In this document: piece after piece, positions 44,060-55,200 of the stretch
Numbering within the stretch: position 1 is the stretch's first letter
How the letters are laid out: each line of letters begins with the position of its first letter
NCBI GenBank assembly: GCA_037178975.1
Contig: JASJZH010000003.1
Span: 7,998,001 to 8,062,000 of the forward strand
Length of the DNA stretch: 64,000 nt
Source of the DNA: Oscheius tipulae
Taxonomy: Eukaryota > Nematoda > Chromadorea > Rhabditida > Rhabditidae
Reading direction: 5' to 3'
The notes under the pieces: model-generated
What the model was told of the DNA's origin: nothing
The model's database searches: none
The model's input: the letters and a program-made list of their open reading frames with translations, nothing else
Program-made: the position numbers and the translations under genes

Positions 44060-44305
44060 GCTATTACTTTACTTGATCTCGAATTTGTCACATTCGACCA
44101 GTTCTTCATGGGACTGAAAAAGCCTCAAAGTGAGTAAATTCTTTTTCCAATTTTTTAAAGTTTCATTTTTTAGCCATATCCGTGTTTGACTGTCATTATT
44201 CAGACATGCATGCATCGGCCTATGGTTTTTTGGTAGAGGAAATATTATTTAGACCCAACAGTTTTCAATCATTTAGGGCCGAGCGCTCTTCAGCGCTCAC
44301 TTTCC
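44060..44305 (+). CDS. 3'-terminal exons of an unidentified gene
   Basis: Exon 44060-44129 (AITLLDLEFVTFDQFFMGLK) has a GTGAGT donor in phase 1 and joins in frame to 44174-44232 (TISVFDCHYSDMHASAYGFL). A further acceptor near 44275 leads to RALFSAHF-like codons. The last two exons have a direct copy at 32309-32432, which supports them as real exons. No upstream exons were identified on this strand, so a truncated gene is likely. Family not recognised. Confidence 0.5.
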
Positions 44306-44664
44306 TATATTGCACCATTGCTGCAAAAATGGATAAATGATGCTGCTTAGATGTGGCAAGTTTTGACTGGACAGAGAGCCAGAAAATATTGTAAATTATT
44401 GTTTTAGTGAAATGTTCCTCATACTCCACTGTATCATCAGCTGGAAAGAGAAACGCTGGCACTACATACCAAGTTCAGATCTAATTATTGACTGACTGAC
44501 AAAACTGTAGGACCGAGCTCGCAAGGATAGGAACCGGCTTCTGCAATACTGCAGTTGCTAACGTGGGCTAACAAAGTTTGTACATGTGTTGCAAAATCAA
44601 ATAGACTGAAAAACAGGGAAGCGGAGAGACAGAGACACAGTGTGACACAGGGATACAGGGAAAC

Positions 44665-44911
44665 TTACAGTCGTGAGTTGGGTGGACTAGGGGTTCTTGT
44701 ACAGAGTGTAGCAGGCGACAACGTCCAAGGGCAGAAGTACAAAGTCGAACTGACTTACTTAGAGCAAGGTATTACAACTGACAGGAACTGACAAGTCAAG
44801 GACAGAGTTCCTAATTGCAACCTAGACAGTTCGACAGTACACGATTAGGATGTGGTCCCTTGGAATGTTTTCGCCTCGACTTCATACGCCAGTAGTCTAC
44901 CCGACTGTCAA
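44665..44911 (-). mobile_element. Small repeat element, copy C
   Basis: In reverse orientation it starts TTGACAGTCGGGTAGACTAC at 44911. It shares with copy A the segment GGACGTTGTCGCCTGCTAC. Its first 15 bases supply the stop codon of the adjacent aspartic protease gene. Confidence 0.7.
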
Positions 44912-46793
44912 ATGTGAGCCTTTTAATTGAATACTACAGACAGAAATCACCCACTTGTACTGTAGCGATTCCGCAAATCCGATCTTCTGACGCCCATAGT
45001 CGTAAACATTGCAAAACTGTCCTGAACAGCTTATCAGTACACAAGATCAAAGAATGGGACTAACTGATGAACGGGGTACCCAAACGCCACTGAGCCCCGA
45101 AACCATTGCTCTCAATGGGCATCAGATTAAGAGTACAATCTCCCTTGCCCTCTTTCATCCAGTCAAAGAAGTCCTGGGTCATGTAGTTGATGGGTTGAAC
45201 CGAGTAGGTGTGGGTGCCGATTTGGAAGTCAAGAGTGGCCGTTGGGGCCTTCCAACACTGGAAGGAGGCACCACCAGCCTCTTTCTTGATGGCCTCAAAG
45301 ACAGATCTTGGGGCTCCGATGTACCCATAGCTGGTGTCCCTAGAGTATAGTAATTTCTCAAGAACTGATTAATCTGTCTCTGTTTCTGTCTCTCTGTACT
45401 CACGAGATGACCTGGTATCTATTCTTGTTGACATAGCTCCCAAAAGTCACGCCATTGATCTGGAAATTGTGTTGGACAGAGACAGGGAGAGAGACTGTAC
45501 TGTGAACTGCCACTGGGTAGCAGAGGATAGAACTTGGTAGTCAATTATAGGACCACAGTTGACAGAGTCCAGTGCTCCGTAGGTTATTTGACCACCTGGC
45601 CCAGGGAAAGTCTCGGTCGAGTCGTAGAAGGGACTTCCTGTCAGCATGTAGACGGTAAAGATAGGCTCCATGAGGCCTGGAGAGAGACATTGACAGTAAC
45701 AGTGACAAACTCTAACCTTGGTTGATAGCATTGACCAACGGGGGCATGGTACCGTCAGTTGCTACAGACTGGAAGGCTAGACCCAAAACTCCATCGGCGT
45801 GCCCCTAAAAATCACTTAGCCGTACAATTAGTGATTTTTCTTTTTGCAAAGTTGTAGAGCGGATCAAAATCTACAGCTTTGCAGAACATTACAAGAACAG
45901 AAAATCACTGTTTGGGGCTAAAAATACAGTAAATAGAAATTCAGTAACCTCCGAGGGCTACTGTAGGTATTAAATACTCACATACACAACTGCGTAATTT
46001 ATTATGCGCGGAATCCAAATATATTTTTAATTATTTTTTTACTTTTGACCTCGCTGATATTCTCCTATTTTCCGTGTTTTCCAGAACATTTACCCTAGAA
46101 ACTGTTGTGTATTGTTTGTGTATGCTCTTTTGGGTAAAATCAGTACATAAATAAGCACTCACGGCCTCGATGGTGACAGGAATCTGATCAGCTAGTCCGA
46201 ACTTCTGATTCGGGATGGCTAGCTGCTTCTCAGCGGTTCCTCCCATCTAAAATGACTTCATTCTACCCAGTTTCTGCTCAAAACCTTCAAAGTATCGTAG
46301 ACATAATTCCCATAAGCACTTTCTCCCTCGTAGAGGAAGTGAAACAGCTCCGTTGTGTTCACAAAGGTGGTAGACTTCGTTGCATCCAGTTTGTGCTTGT
46401 GCTTACACCTAATTTCAGTAGTTTTCTTCGCAAAAGGTCACACAAACACTTACGAATAGCAATTGTCACCAGGAATGAAGAAATTCGCTGTCGCAGTGTC
46501 CAAAATCACGACAAAGGGCTGGTTATTGGATCCCACAGTGACATTTCCCCAATATTCTGTGTCCTGGTAGTCTCCTAGCTGGAAAAAAGCCACTTTTTGA
46601 CTGAAATTGACAGTAAAGTCACCGATCCACTGCCTGAAGCATCGATAGAGATCCTGGCCAGTTTCAGCCGTTCTCTATGGGCTCTCAACTGCCCATTTTT
46701 GGCTAGAATTCGGTTTGGAGACGGGCCATGAATCAGTTGGTGAACGAAAGCAGCTTGGGTTAGAGAGAGCCCGAGAATAATGAACAGGAGCAT
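44897..46793 (-). CDS. Pepsin-like aspartic protease with altered active-site glycines
   Basis: Minus-strand exons 46623-46793, 46454-46578, 46285-46408, 46163-46246, 45717-45804, 45501-45676, 45404-45459, 45065-45339 and 44897-45021 give 407 residues. Signal peptide MLLFIILGLSLTQA, a short propeptide, then the A1-family fold: first motif VVILDTATANFFIPG, flap region FLYEGESAYGNY, second motif DTSYGYIGAP and C-terminal RQFCNVYDYGRQKIGFAES. Both catalytic Asp residues remain, but the usual DTG is DTA in the first and DTS in the second lobe. Activity is therefore doubtful; a binding or regulatory role is possible. After IGFAES the frame runs on for about 23 residues and stops at a TAG inside the small element copy C. 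Confidence 0.9.
45841..45890. repeat. Dispersed hairpin repeat, copy 9
   Basis: TTTTTGCAAAGTTGTAGAGC and CTACAGCTTTGCAGAACATT around GGATCAAAAT, in a protease-gene intron. Confidence 0.75.
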
Positions 46794-46944
46794 ATTCTCG
46801 GAGAGAGAAAGAGTTCTGTTCTCGGTTTAAACGAGCCCTTATCAGAACAGGAAGAGCAGCAAGCAATCTAGCAGGGTTTGTAGTCTTGCCAGGAGGACAT
46901 CTTAGAGAGAAAAGGCTTTTCAAAAGGTCAGATATCGTATTTCT

Positions 46945-47018
46945 TCTAATATAAGCACCCCCTTACGTAAGAAATGCGCAATTACGTATTTCTTACGTAA
47001 GGAGGTGCTTAGATTAGA
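46945..47018. repeat. Strong 30-base palindrome between divergent genes
   Basis: AAGCACCCCCTTACGTAAGA and TCTTACGTAAGGAGGTGCTT pair almost perfectly around AATGCGCAATTACGTATT. It sits between the start of the minus-strand protease (46793) and the plus-strand MRPS2 (47396). It could be a MITE relic or a shared control element; the sequence alone does not decide. Confidence 0.7.
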
Positions 47019-47395
47019 GTTTTTACGGTAAGCTGGTGAAATATGGCAAAATCCTGTGAATTCCCAAGTTTCAGATCGCTTCAACTGCATCTGTAGCCTT
47101 CTGCTGTCAGTTCATTTATGTGTCATCTTGCTTCAGTTTCCTTTCAAATCCATCATCTCGCCTGTTTCCTTCCCATTATTACTCATTTCTCTTGTTTTCT
47201 TTGTACATTTCCTCATCAGATTCAAAATTTCTGATAATTTTCCGCCAAAAAATGCCATTGACAAGCGGTGAAACTTGCTCGTTCGACCCAAAACATTCCC
47301 GTAAGCTTCCTCTCCCTACTCTTCTTTCCCCTCGTATCTTCCACCTTTTTCTCATGAAAATTCTAATTTTTATTACAAAAACTAGTGGGTTCAGG

Positions 47396-48759
47396 ATGGC
47401 AAAGCGTCTCTCCAGCTTCATTTTTCCCGCACGGCGATTCCACACCCATAGAGCTCTTCTATCAGCCGCTTCCAGCAATAAGGTCCATTTTTCTGTGTTT
47501 ATCCTCAAAGTTCCTTACTTTAGCCTTCCTCGTCGACAATTTATCGAATTCCCGAGAAGGATGTCCTGGAGAAGGCCACAGTTCAGCCAGTTGTCCTAAA
47601 GTAAGTCTCTTTTTAGACCACATCCCGGATTCTTACAGAGAATATCTGTCAAATGAGCTCCAAAATGACGATTTCTTCGGTCTGGAGGCGCTGGTCAGCG
47701 TGGAGGACATGTTCAATGCCAGATTACACTTGGGACATAAGGTTCAACCTGATTTTCATTGAAAAACATGGAGAAATAGGTCGGAACGCTGCACGACAAC
47801 ATGAAATGGGCCCTGTACGGAGAGAGACTCGGCGTCTGTATCTTTGATCTCGAAATCACAAAGAAGTATCTTGTCAGGTACGTGTTTTACCCTTATTTTT
47901 CTATCAACAAATGATTATTTGCGGTGTCTGTCTCATTTTTTGAGTAAAAAGGGCTACAAATCGAGATAACAGTCTAGATTTCAGGTCCTCTATCAATCGC
48001 TCACTCTCGCAAAGCGAAAAAACTTTTTTGATGGCTCTACTCGGATTGGGTTTCCAGACTTGTAAAAATTTTCCGCTGCGCACTAACTTAGTTCACACGT
48101 GGACGGTAGCCTTGCTTCAGACATTTCCCCCCCCCCCCCTTCTTTAGAAAGCACAAAGTTCGATTTCAGAGCCCTAAACTTCGTGGCCCACGTCTCGATG
48201 CGCGGCGGAATGATTCTCTTCGTCACCTCGAATCGCGAAAGCATGTTCGCCGTCGAGAAGCTCGCCCACGAGACCGGACAGTACTCTCATGTCCGCAGAT
48301 GGCAGGCCGGAACCCTGACAAACACGCGCCAGCTCATGGGAACAGCCATCCGACTCCCAGACACGATCGTCTTCCTCTCCACGCTGACTAGCCTCGGAGC
48401 CAATCACCCGGCCATAATTGGTTGGTTTTTTTTAAATTCTGGTCATAAAATCGATTTAAGAAGCCGCCAAAATGGTCATACCTACTGTGGGAGTGGTGGA
48501 CAGCAACTGTGACCCGGCCTACCTGACCTATCTGATTCCGTCCAATGATGACACGCCGCAGAGTGTTGACTATCTTCTTAGGTAAGGTTTATCGCATTTT
48601 ATAATGTTTTCGTGCTTGCCTCGACCGTTAAATAAAGCCAAATTTGGCCATCAGCGCTCAATTTTGCGGGCGCCGTATAGTAATTTTTTACGTTTCAGAA
48701 TGTTCAAGGAGGCAATAGTTCGAGGACAGAAGGCTCGCGAGGATCTCCGTAGGAACTAG
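47396..48759 (+). CDS. MRPS2: Mitochondrial small-subunit ribosomal protein uS2m (MRPS2)
   Basis: Exons 47396-47482, 47524-47600, 47639-47741, 47780-47877, 48170-48420, 48461-48581 and 48699-48759 give 265 residues. The N-terminus MAKRLSSFIFPARRFHTHRA is Arg-rich and amphipathic, a typical mitochondrial import signal. The S2 core follows: FNARLHLGHKVG, the region around LGVCIFDLEIT, RGGMILFVTSN and KMVIPTVGVVDSNCDP. It is a structural protein of the mitochondrial 28S subunit near the head-body junction (known). The intron at 47601-47638 is only 38 bases; a nearer TTTTTAG acceptor would break the frame. MRPL4 follows 155 bases downstream on the same strand. Confidence 0.93.
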
Positions 48760-48803
48760 TTTTTGTGTATTACCAACCTTGTTTTGTTGTTCTTTAGTCT
48801 GTT

Positions 48804-48809
48804 ATTAAA
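48804..48809 (+). terminator. Poly(A) signal ATTAAA between MRPS2 and MRPL4
   Basis: ATTAAA 45 bases after the MRPS2 stop and about 105 bases before the MRPL4 start, a spacing like that between genes of nematode operons. Confidence 0.6.
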
Positions 48810-48914
48810 GTGTTTTTGCCTCGGAAATACATATATTTTTGAATAGCTGGTCCATAGCCAGTTTTTTATCGTTCAACGGGTTGTCAACAAGTATTGGAAA
48901 TGTGTTTATTCAAG

Positions 48915-51467
48915 ATGCTCCGACAGATGAGCTGGGCTCTGCCACGTGGCAGCCGTCTGATGGCCAATCTGGCCAGTTCGAGTGGAGAAAAGGTGGACAG
49001 TCTGGCCCGAAATCAGCCAAAGTCGGCGAATCCGTTTGTGGAAGTCCCGCAGGTTCGTTTCTTCTGACTTTCTGACTAATATGCCCGGTATTTAAGATTT
49101 TTTTTACGATGTTTAGCTACTATGAACCAATTTGTAGCCTTTTGACCGAGTGCTTGACCTGAAAACGATATTTCCTGTAAAGGATGACCCTGTTTATCCA
49201 CAAAACTTATGTGATTAGCTATCTTATTTCAAAAGGACCTCCTGTTGTTCGGATTCCATCCATTTCAGCGTATTTCCAGCTCTGAACAAACAACAGGGGC
49301 GACCCTTCTGAATGAAAAAGGGTTGCGTAAAAAGTTTGGACCGACTGGTTCCAGTGCGTGCCTGATATTTTTTTCTAGTCAACTAATGGGCTTTTTCCTT
49401 CCAAATCCGAGGAGGTTTAACTGTAAAAGCATCTCGAGTCGATCTGCTCGACTAACCAAAATATTGTAATTTGTAGCCCTCTGAGAGATTTTGATCGAAG
49501 ATTTCCCTCTTAAGATTCCCCGAAAACTCCAGATTTCGCCCCCAAAAAGAACCGTGTATAATCAGTCCAGTTTCTAAATCAAGAAAATAATCTTTTCCGT
49601 AAGACGTCGAAATTAGTATTGTCCTGTTATACCTGGCTTTTCACAAAATCTAGCTCAAAATGCCCTAAAGTCTCTGCCTGTCTGAAGCCCTATTTGCCAT
49701 TTTGTCACAATTACTTTGTGACAGCAATTACTCTTTGCAAGTCAATTCAGCTTGGAAGATGCGTATCTGGGAGAACGTTGTTCATGTTAGGGTAGGTCGA
49801 CTTGAATAACATCTACCTTTCATAAACCCCAACTGGGCATCAGCCAAACTTGTATAATATAAATTTCCAGGCCTGGGTGAATTCGTTCGACGCAATCGAG
49901 GAGCGCAAGCTCGGCATCATCGACCTCCAGCCGACGATTTTCCGTGCTCGCCCCCGTCTCGACATTCTGCATCGTAACATCACCTGGCAGTCGAACTATC
50001 GCAACGTTCAGCTCACCAAAATGCTCACCAGAGCGGAGATGACCGGCGGAGGTACGTTTATCCCATTTTAAATCGGAAAAATTCGTAAGTTTAAGGCAGG
50101 AAACCGTGGCCGCAAAAAAAGACAGGAAGAGCACACGTGGGCTCGATCCGAGCTCCGGATTTCATCCGAGGAGGCTTCGCACACGGAGCCCGCGGTCCCC
50201 GGACCTGGTTCTATATGCTCCCCGACGCGATTCGGCTCCAAGGTTCCATTTTTCCTCATCTTTTAAACTATAAAAAATTGCAGGATTGTGTGTGGCGCTG
50301 ACGATTAAACACGCACAAAATGATCTCGAAGTTGTTGAAGAGTGGGTCCCGTTAGTTTGTGTCAAAAATGGCTATGTTTAGCTTGAACACGCTGCCGGAA
50401 GAAGCCGACGCCCAATATCTACACAATCTGGCGGATCAGAGGAACTGGGGCTATTCGGTGCTCTTTGTCAACGATACTGATGAGGTAAAAGCACTTTTTT
50501 TGCTTGTCTTTCTGGAGGAAAGGGGGCCAAAAAACAGTTTGAAAAAAGCTGGAATTCTTCTCGGTTAATCGTCAGGCTCGGAAAGAGTTTCTAGTCAGAA
50601 AGCTGGTTGATCCAGTTACTCTGCTCAGTAGGGTATCTCTGTCAAACTGACAAAACGGCTCATTATACTGCCTTGTCATTCTTTCCATTATTTCCAGTCA
50701 GTAAGAAACGCTGTATCGTCCTCTCCGACCTGGCTGCGTTCCGTTCTCATAAATAGGATCATGCTTTAGCCATACTGTTAATGACCGCTACAGATGTCAA
50801 CTGGATCCCTGCGGCTCAATTTTGCGCGACCTCCTCCTTCAATGGAACCCCTTATCTGTTTTTCCACACTATTTGCGCGACTCCTTCCTTTCCACTGCCG
50901 TTTTTGGATACCCCTTGTTTTTGAAGGCCAAAAAACAGCGAAACAGCCGCAGACTGCTGGTCCCAGTGAAAGCACAAATGTTCCACCTTAGAACCTTGGA
51001 GATTTGCCCAAAAAGATGTTCCGTCTCTTGACTATCTGTTGAATTGGTCTGTACTATGACTTTAACGCTGGAAAAGAGACTCGCTTTAAACCGCTGTTCC
51101 ATATCGTGAACTTCGTGAAAACAGGCATATCGGAATACTACGCTAGCTAAAACTCCCATTTCCAGATCTCTGGAGGAATCTTAGCCGCCGAAAAGATACC
51201 TTCTTTCACAATCATGCCACTACAAGGATTGAACTGTTTCTCCCTGATGAAGTACGAGACGGTCGTCTTCTCAAAAAAGGCTCTGGGTCTGCTGGAGGAA
51301 AGGATACTCACCCATCTGAACCGGGCGGAGCCTCTCAACAAAAAGTACAGGTAAATTTCAAAATCCGAACTCCCATATACCGTAATCTTTCCAGATACAT
51401 GGATTTCAAAGAGACGATTCTGAAAGAGGCCGGCTTCGACAAGGAGACCATCCCGCCCGTTGTTTAG
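48915..51467 (+). CDS. MRPL4: Mitochondrial large-subunit ribosomal protein uL4m (MRPL4)
   Basis: Exons 48915-49052, 49871-50051, 50096-50242, 50284-50341, 50382-50484, 51166-51350 and 51395-51467 give 294 residues. The start ATG directly follows TATTCAAG, a possible trans-splice acceptor. The N-terminal 45 residues are basic and serine-rich (import signal). The conserved L4 loop is clear: [20 protein letters not shown] followed by [20 protein letters not shown]. The C-terminal part includes [21 protein letters not shown]4 lines the peptide exit tunnel (known). Introns of 44, 41 and 40 bases occur beside two long ones (49053-49870 with repeat family U, and 50485-51165). Confidence 0.93.
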
Positions 51468-52284
51468 CCAGTTTTTCCCGGAGAAGTAGATATCGTTGTT
51501 TTGTTATTCTATCAAGAAATATTTCATTTTTCCATTTGTTTTGAATTTCCTTGACCGCTTGACTACCTAAGACACTTTAGAGATAAGTGCACCCAATTCA
51601 AAGGAGTTGTCTGAGTCACTCGAATTAGTTGGGGCCTCTGTTCTTATAAGGAAATGGCAGAGTCACTTGACTACCTTCTGAACTCTGGTCTGGACCGGTG
51701 AGCACTGTCTTGACCACTTGACTACCTATTTAAATTGAAGAGAGTACGAAAGTCTCCCAGTAGAGCAGCCTATACATCCTTGATTACAAAACAAACTTGA
51801 TTCTTTGAAAAGAAACAAAAGTTAGTATTGGAACAAATTAGGCCACCCTAACTTGTTGGGGCGTACCTATCTCATTTTTCCTACAGTAGAACGATTGCTA
51901 AAGACCACTGCTAATCAGTTAAACCCACTTATATTCAAACTGACTCGATTTGGCTTTACTTGCAAACATTTAGTGTGCGCACAAAGTAGTACATACTACT
52001 TTTAATGATCGCTTCACACAGACAGACGGACGCGAGGACAATTTAAAATAGATCTCAGAGATTCATAAGAAGAAATAGAGAAATTTGGGGATTTGGATGA
52101 CCAGAGCGACGATACCCAGTATAAGGCGAAGAGAGAGAGGGACATAAGCGAGCACTGACTATATTGGGACTAGAACCGGAGAATGGTATGGCGGGAGCGA
52201 TGAACCGGGAAGAGTATAGAGATCAATAGGGTAATAGCTGCTTTGAGAGAGTAAGAGAGGCAGAGAGACAGAGAACAGATGAAA
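51468..52284. other. Intergenic region with repeat family U and a loose array
   Basis: 51550-51770 holds several TTGACTAC / CTGAACT words. 51833-52075 is an inverted partial copy of the repeat at 33605-34130. No coding segment supported. Confidence 0.5.
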
Positions 52285-55200
52285 CTATTGGGCTGCCAGA
52301 GGACTGGGAGAGGCACGAGTCGGACGGGGAGAGTTGGTAGCTGAGGAACCGCGTCTTGGAGAGGCACCGAGGTCCTTGAAGAAGCGGAAACTGAAATATG
52401 AATGATCTTGATTGGGGCTGGAGAGGATTTGTTACTGACTCTTGACTACCTACTGAACTGAAATGTGTCCTTGACTATCTGCTGAACTGGTCACTGGCAC
52501 GTCCTGCTTACTAGTCTCTCTATTTAACTACTCCTGTCTCCTGAATATCTACTGAACCTAATGGTTGGGCTGTCATGTCTGCTTGACTACTCACTGAACT
52601 ATCCCGATCACTCGGTTGTTTTGTCATAAAGACTACTGTCATGACTACTTCAATGTCTACTGAACGCTAGAATCTCTGTTCATAGTATGATACCTAATCT
52701 AAAAAATATTGAACAGAACTCACAATTTCCTCACTCCACTATCCTTCCTTTCGTACTTCCACGGGTAGAGCTTCTCTTCTGGCTCTCGAGGAAGCGGACC
52801 AAAGACGGGTAGGTCCTCTTCCTCTTTCACTGGAGGTGGTTCCGGAGTGGCATCCAGCCTCTCAATCTCCTTCTTTTTGTCCCTCGGACGGAGATTATCC
52901 AGCTCTTCTTCTAGTTCCAGGACTCTGCCTTTGAGAACATTTTTCTCTTGGAGGACCTCTCGAAGCTCAGAGAGAGTGAACCGGGGCTCGTCGTCGAGCT
53001 GAAAGGTGGCGAATGAGAGAGAGTGACAGTGACAGTAACTCACCATGTTTGCTTGCTGCAGATCCTTACAGACTCGATCCGTGTCGTTGAGTATGTTTCT
53101 CAGTTGAATATTATTTTCTTCCGTTCGTTCCAATCGCCTCATGATCTCTATTTTCTCTTCAACAATCATCCTTCCCTGCTTCTGCAGAGAGTGATTCTTC
53201 CTCAAGAGCTCCTCATTCTGTCGTATCAACTTCCCAATGGCATTCTCCATCTTAAAAGAAGCCCGTAAATTTTAAGTTTTCAGATCGAATCAGTGAATTT
53301 TGGGGTTTTCGATGTTCTTGTTTTCCGCTCAAAAACTTTTCAGAACATCGAAAACTAAAAAGTTAGTTCTTGAACTAGTAAACCGGTAATAAAGACAAAT
53401 ATTTTGTTCTCTAACGCTGGAAAAGTCCGATAACAATGTGGACATCTCAAAAGACCGCGCAAAATTTTGCTCACGTGAGAGGCTTAGCGTCTTGCCTTTA
53501 AAGCAAAGGGTCGCGGCCTCGAGTCCTTATACAACAAATCCTTTCGTTACTACCATTTTTGGCTCAAATCCTATGTTGATTGAACCAATACTCACATTTT
53601 CCACCTCATAAGTATACTGCTCGACGTCCTTCTTCAGCTGTTTGATCTCTTCCTTCTGTTTTGAGGATAGCTCTTTCAGTTCCAGCATCATTTTCAGATC
53701 TTCTTCTCTCACTAAACAGCCCTTTAAACCAGAAAATAGACTTGACATACTCCCAATCGTAGTCGGGCTGTCCATGATGTGAGGTAGAGATGAGACAGTA
53801 CTAGAAAGAGTCGCATTCTCCGAAGTCAGAGCTTTGACCATCGTCCTCAGCTCGGAAATGTCCTTCCTGTAGGTCTCCTCGATCAGTTCCATCTCTTCCT
53901 CGAATCGAGAAGACTGTTTCAGTCTCTGTCTCTTCTCTGTCTCCAGGCGGTCGACCGTCTTTTGGAGGCTGGCGATTTCTTCATTCTCTCGGTCATTGGA
54001 GTTGGCGAGACTCTCGAGGGTTTCCAAGGCGGAGATGACCTGAAAACTGGCATGTTTGTAGAGAGACAGTGAGTCAGAGGACAGAGACAGACAGTGGTAG
54101 CTTTCACTGACGAGAAGGCAGACAGTGACAGAGACAGAGACGGTAGCAGAGATACTGCCATTATCCGCCATTATTACTGGTACACACTGGAACCAAGTCT
54201 TCTGACAAGGACCTGTCATCTCCTGTCAACTCCAAGCCCCGTAGCCGCAGTGCCCCCCGCTCCAGTAGCCGTGCCAACCGCCGTAGTGCCTCCCGCTCCA
54301 GTAGCCGTAGCCGATCTGCCAGCTCCAGTAGCCGCTCGGGAATGGAGACCGCCCAGTCTACTCGTCGTAGGGAAGAGCGGCGTGACAGGAACGGACGTCT
54401 CCACAACGCCAGGGGACAGTTCGTCAGGGAGCGCAAATAAACTGAGCCTGCCAGACTGTTTTTTATTAGTGTTCCCACAGGTCCTCTTGCCCTCCAAGAC
54501 TTCAAGCAACTCTTCTTGACGACTCTTCTTGGTAGACTGCTCTCGCTTGCTGGAGCTGCACTGGGACGAATGAAATAGGCTACTGGGGCCTCGTCTACTT
54601 CTGTTCTTGTGTAGCAGCGCTGTCAATCCACATCCCAGATGGTTCGGAATTGTCATCGCTGGAGTAGGTACAGGGAGGATTGCAGACGACCGAAAATGTT
54701 AGCCCTGCTGCTACAGAGGCCCTCCGGGCAGACTATTGATACAAATGACAGCGGAGATGCCTCGATGGTAGCTGAGGAGGTATGGAACTCAACGACCAGA
54801 AGAGTCCGCGAAATCCAGAGAAAAGAACATTAGCTAGTCAGGTAGGTCTATTATACTGTCAGAGAAACATGGTGATATAGAGTCAGTTTAACAGAGAGGC
54901 AGAAAGACAGACAGAAGAGTGAAACAGACAGACTCAGAGAGAGAGTTAGGGACAGAAAGTTGACCCTCCACCACCCTCTCTCTATTGACACATGTCGGAA
55001 CTAGTCAATCCCCCATGAAACTCACCTTTGGCATCAGGCCCTGGACAACATCATTACCATGTAGATCGATGATTTTCTCGAAATCTTTGCCAATTTGAGC
55101 AGCTAGATCATACACATCAACAACCTGAAAAAGATAGGGGTCTTTTCGTGGCTCGCCATTGTGTGGGGGTAGCCCATTACTCAAAACTCAATTATGCATA

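Noticed and set aside
47601-47616. A 16-base intron in MRPS2 (GTAAGT...TTTTTAG)
   Set aside because: Using it breaks the reading frame, while the next acceptor at 47638 gives a 38-base intron in frame.
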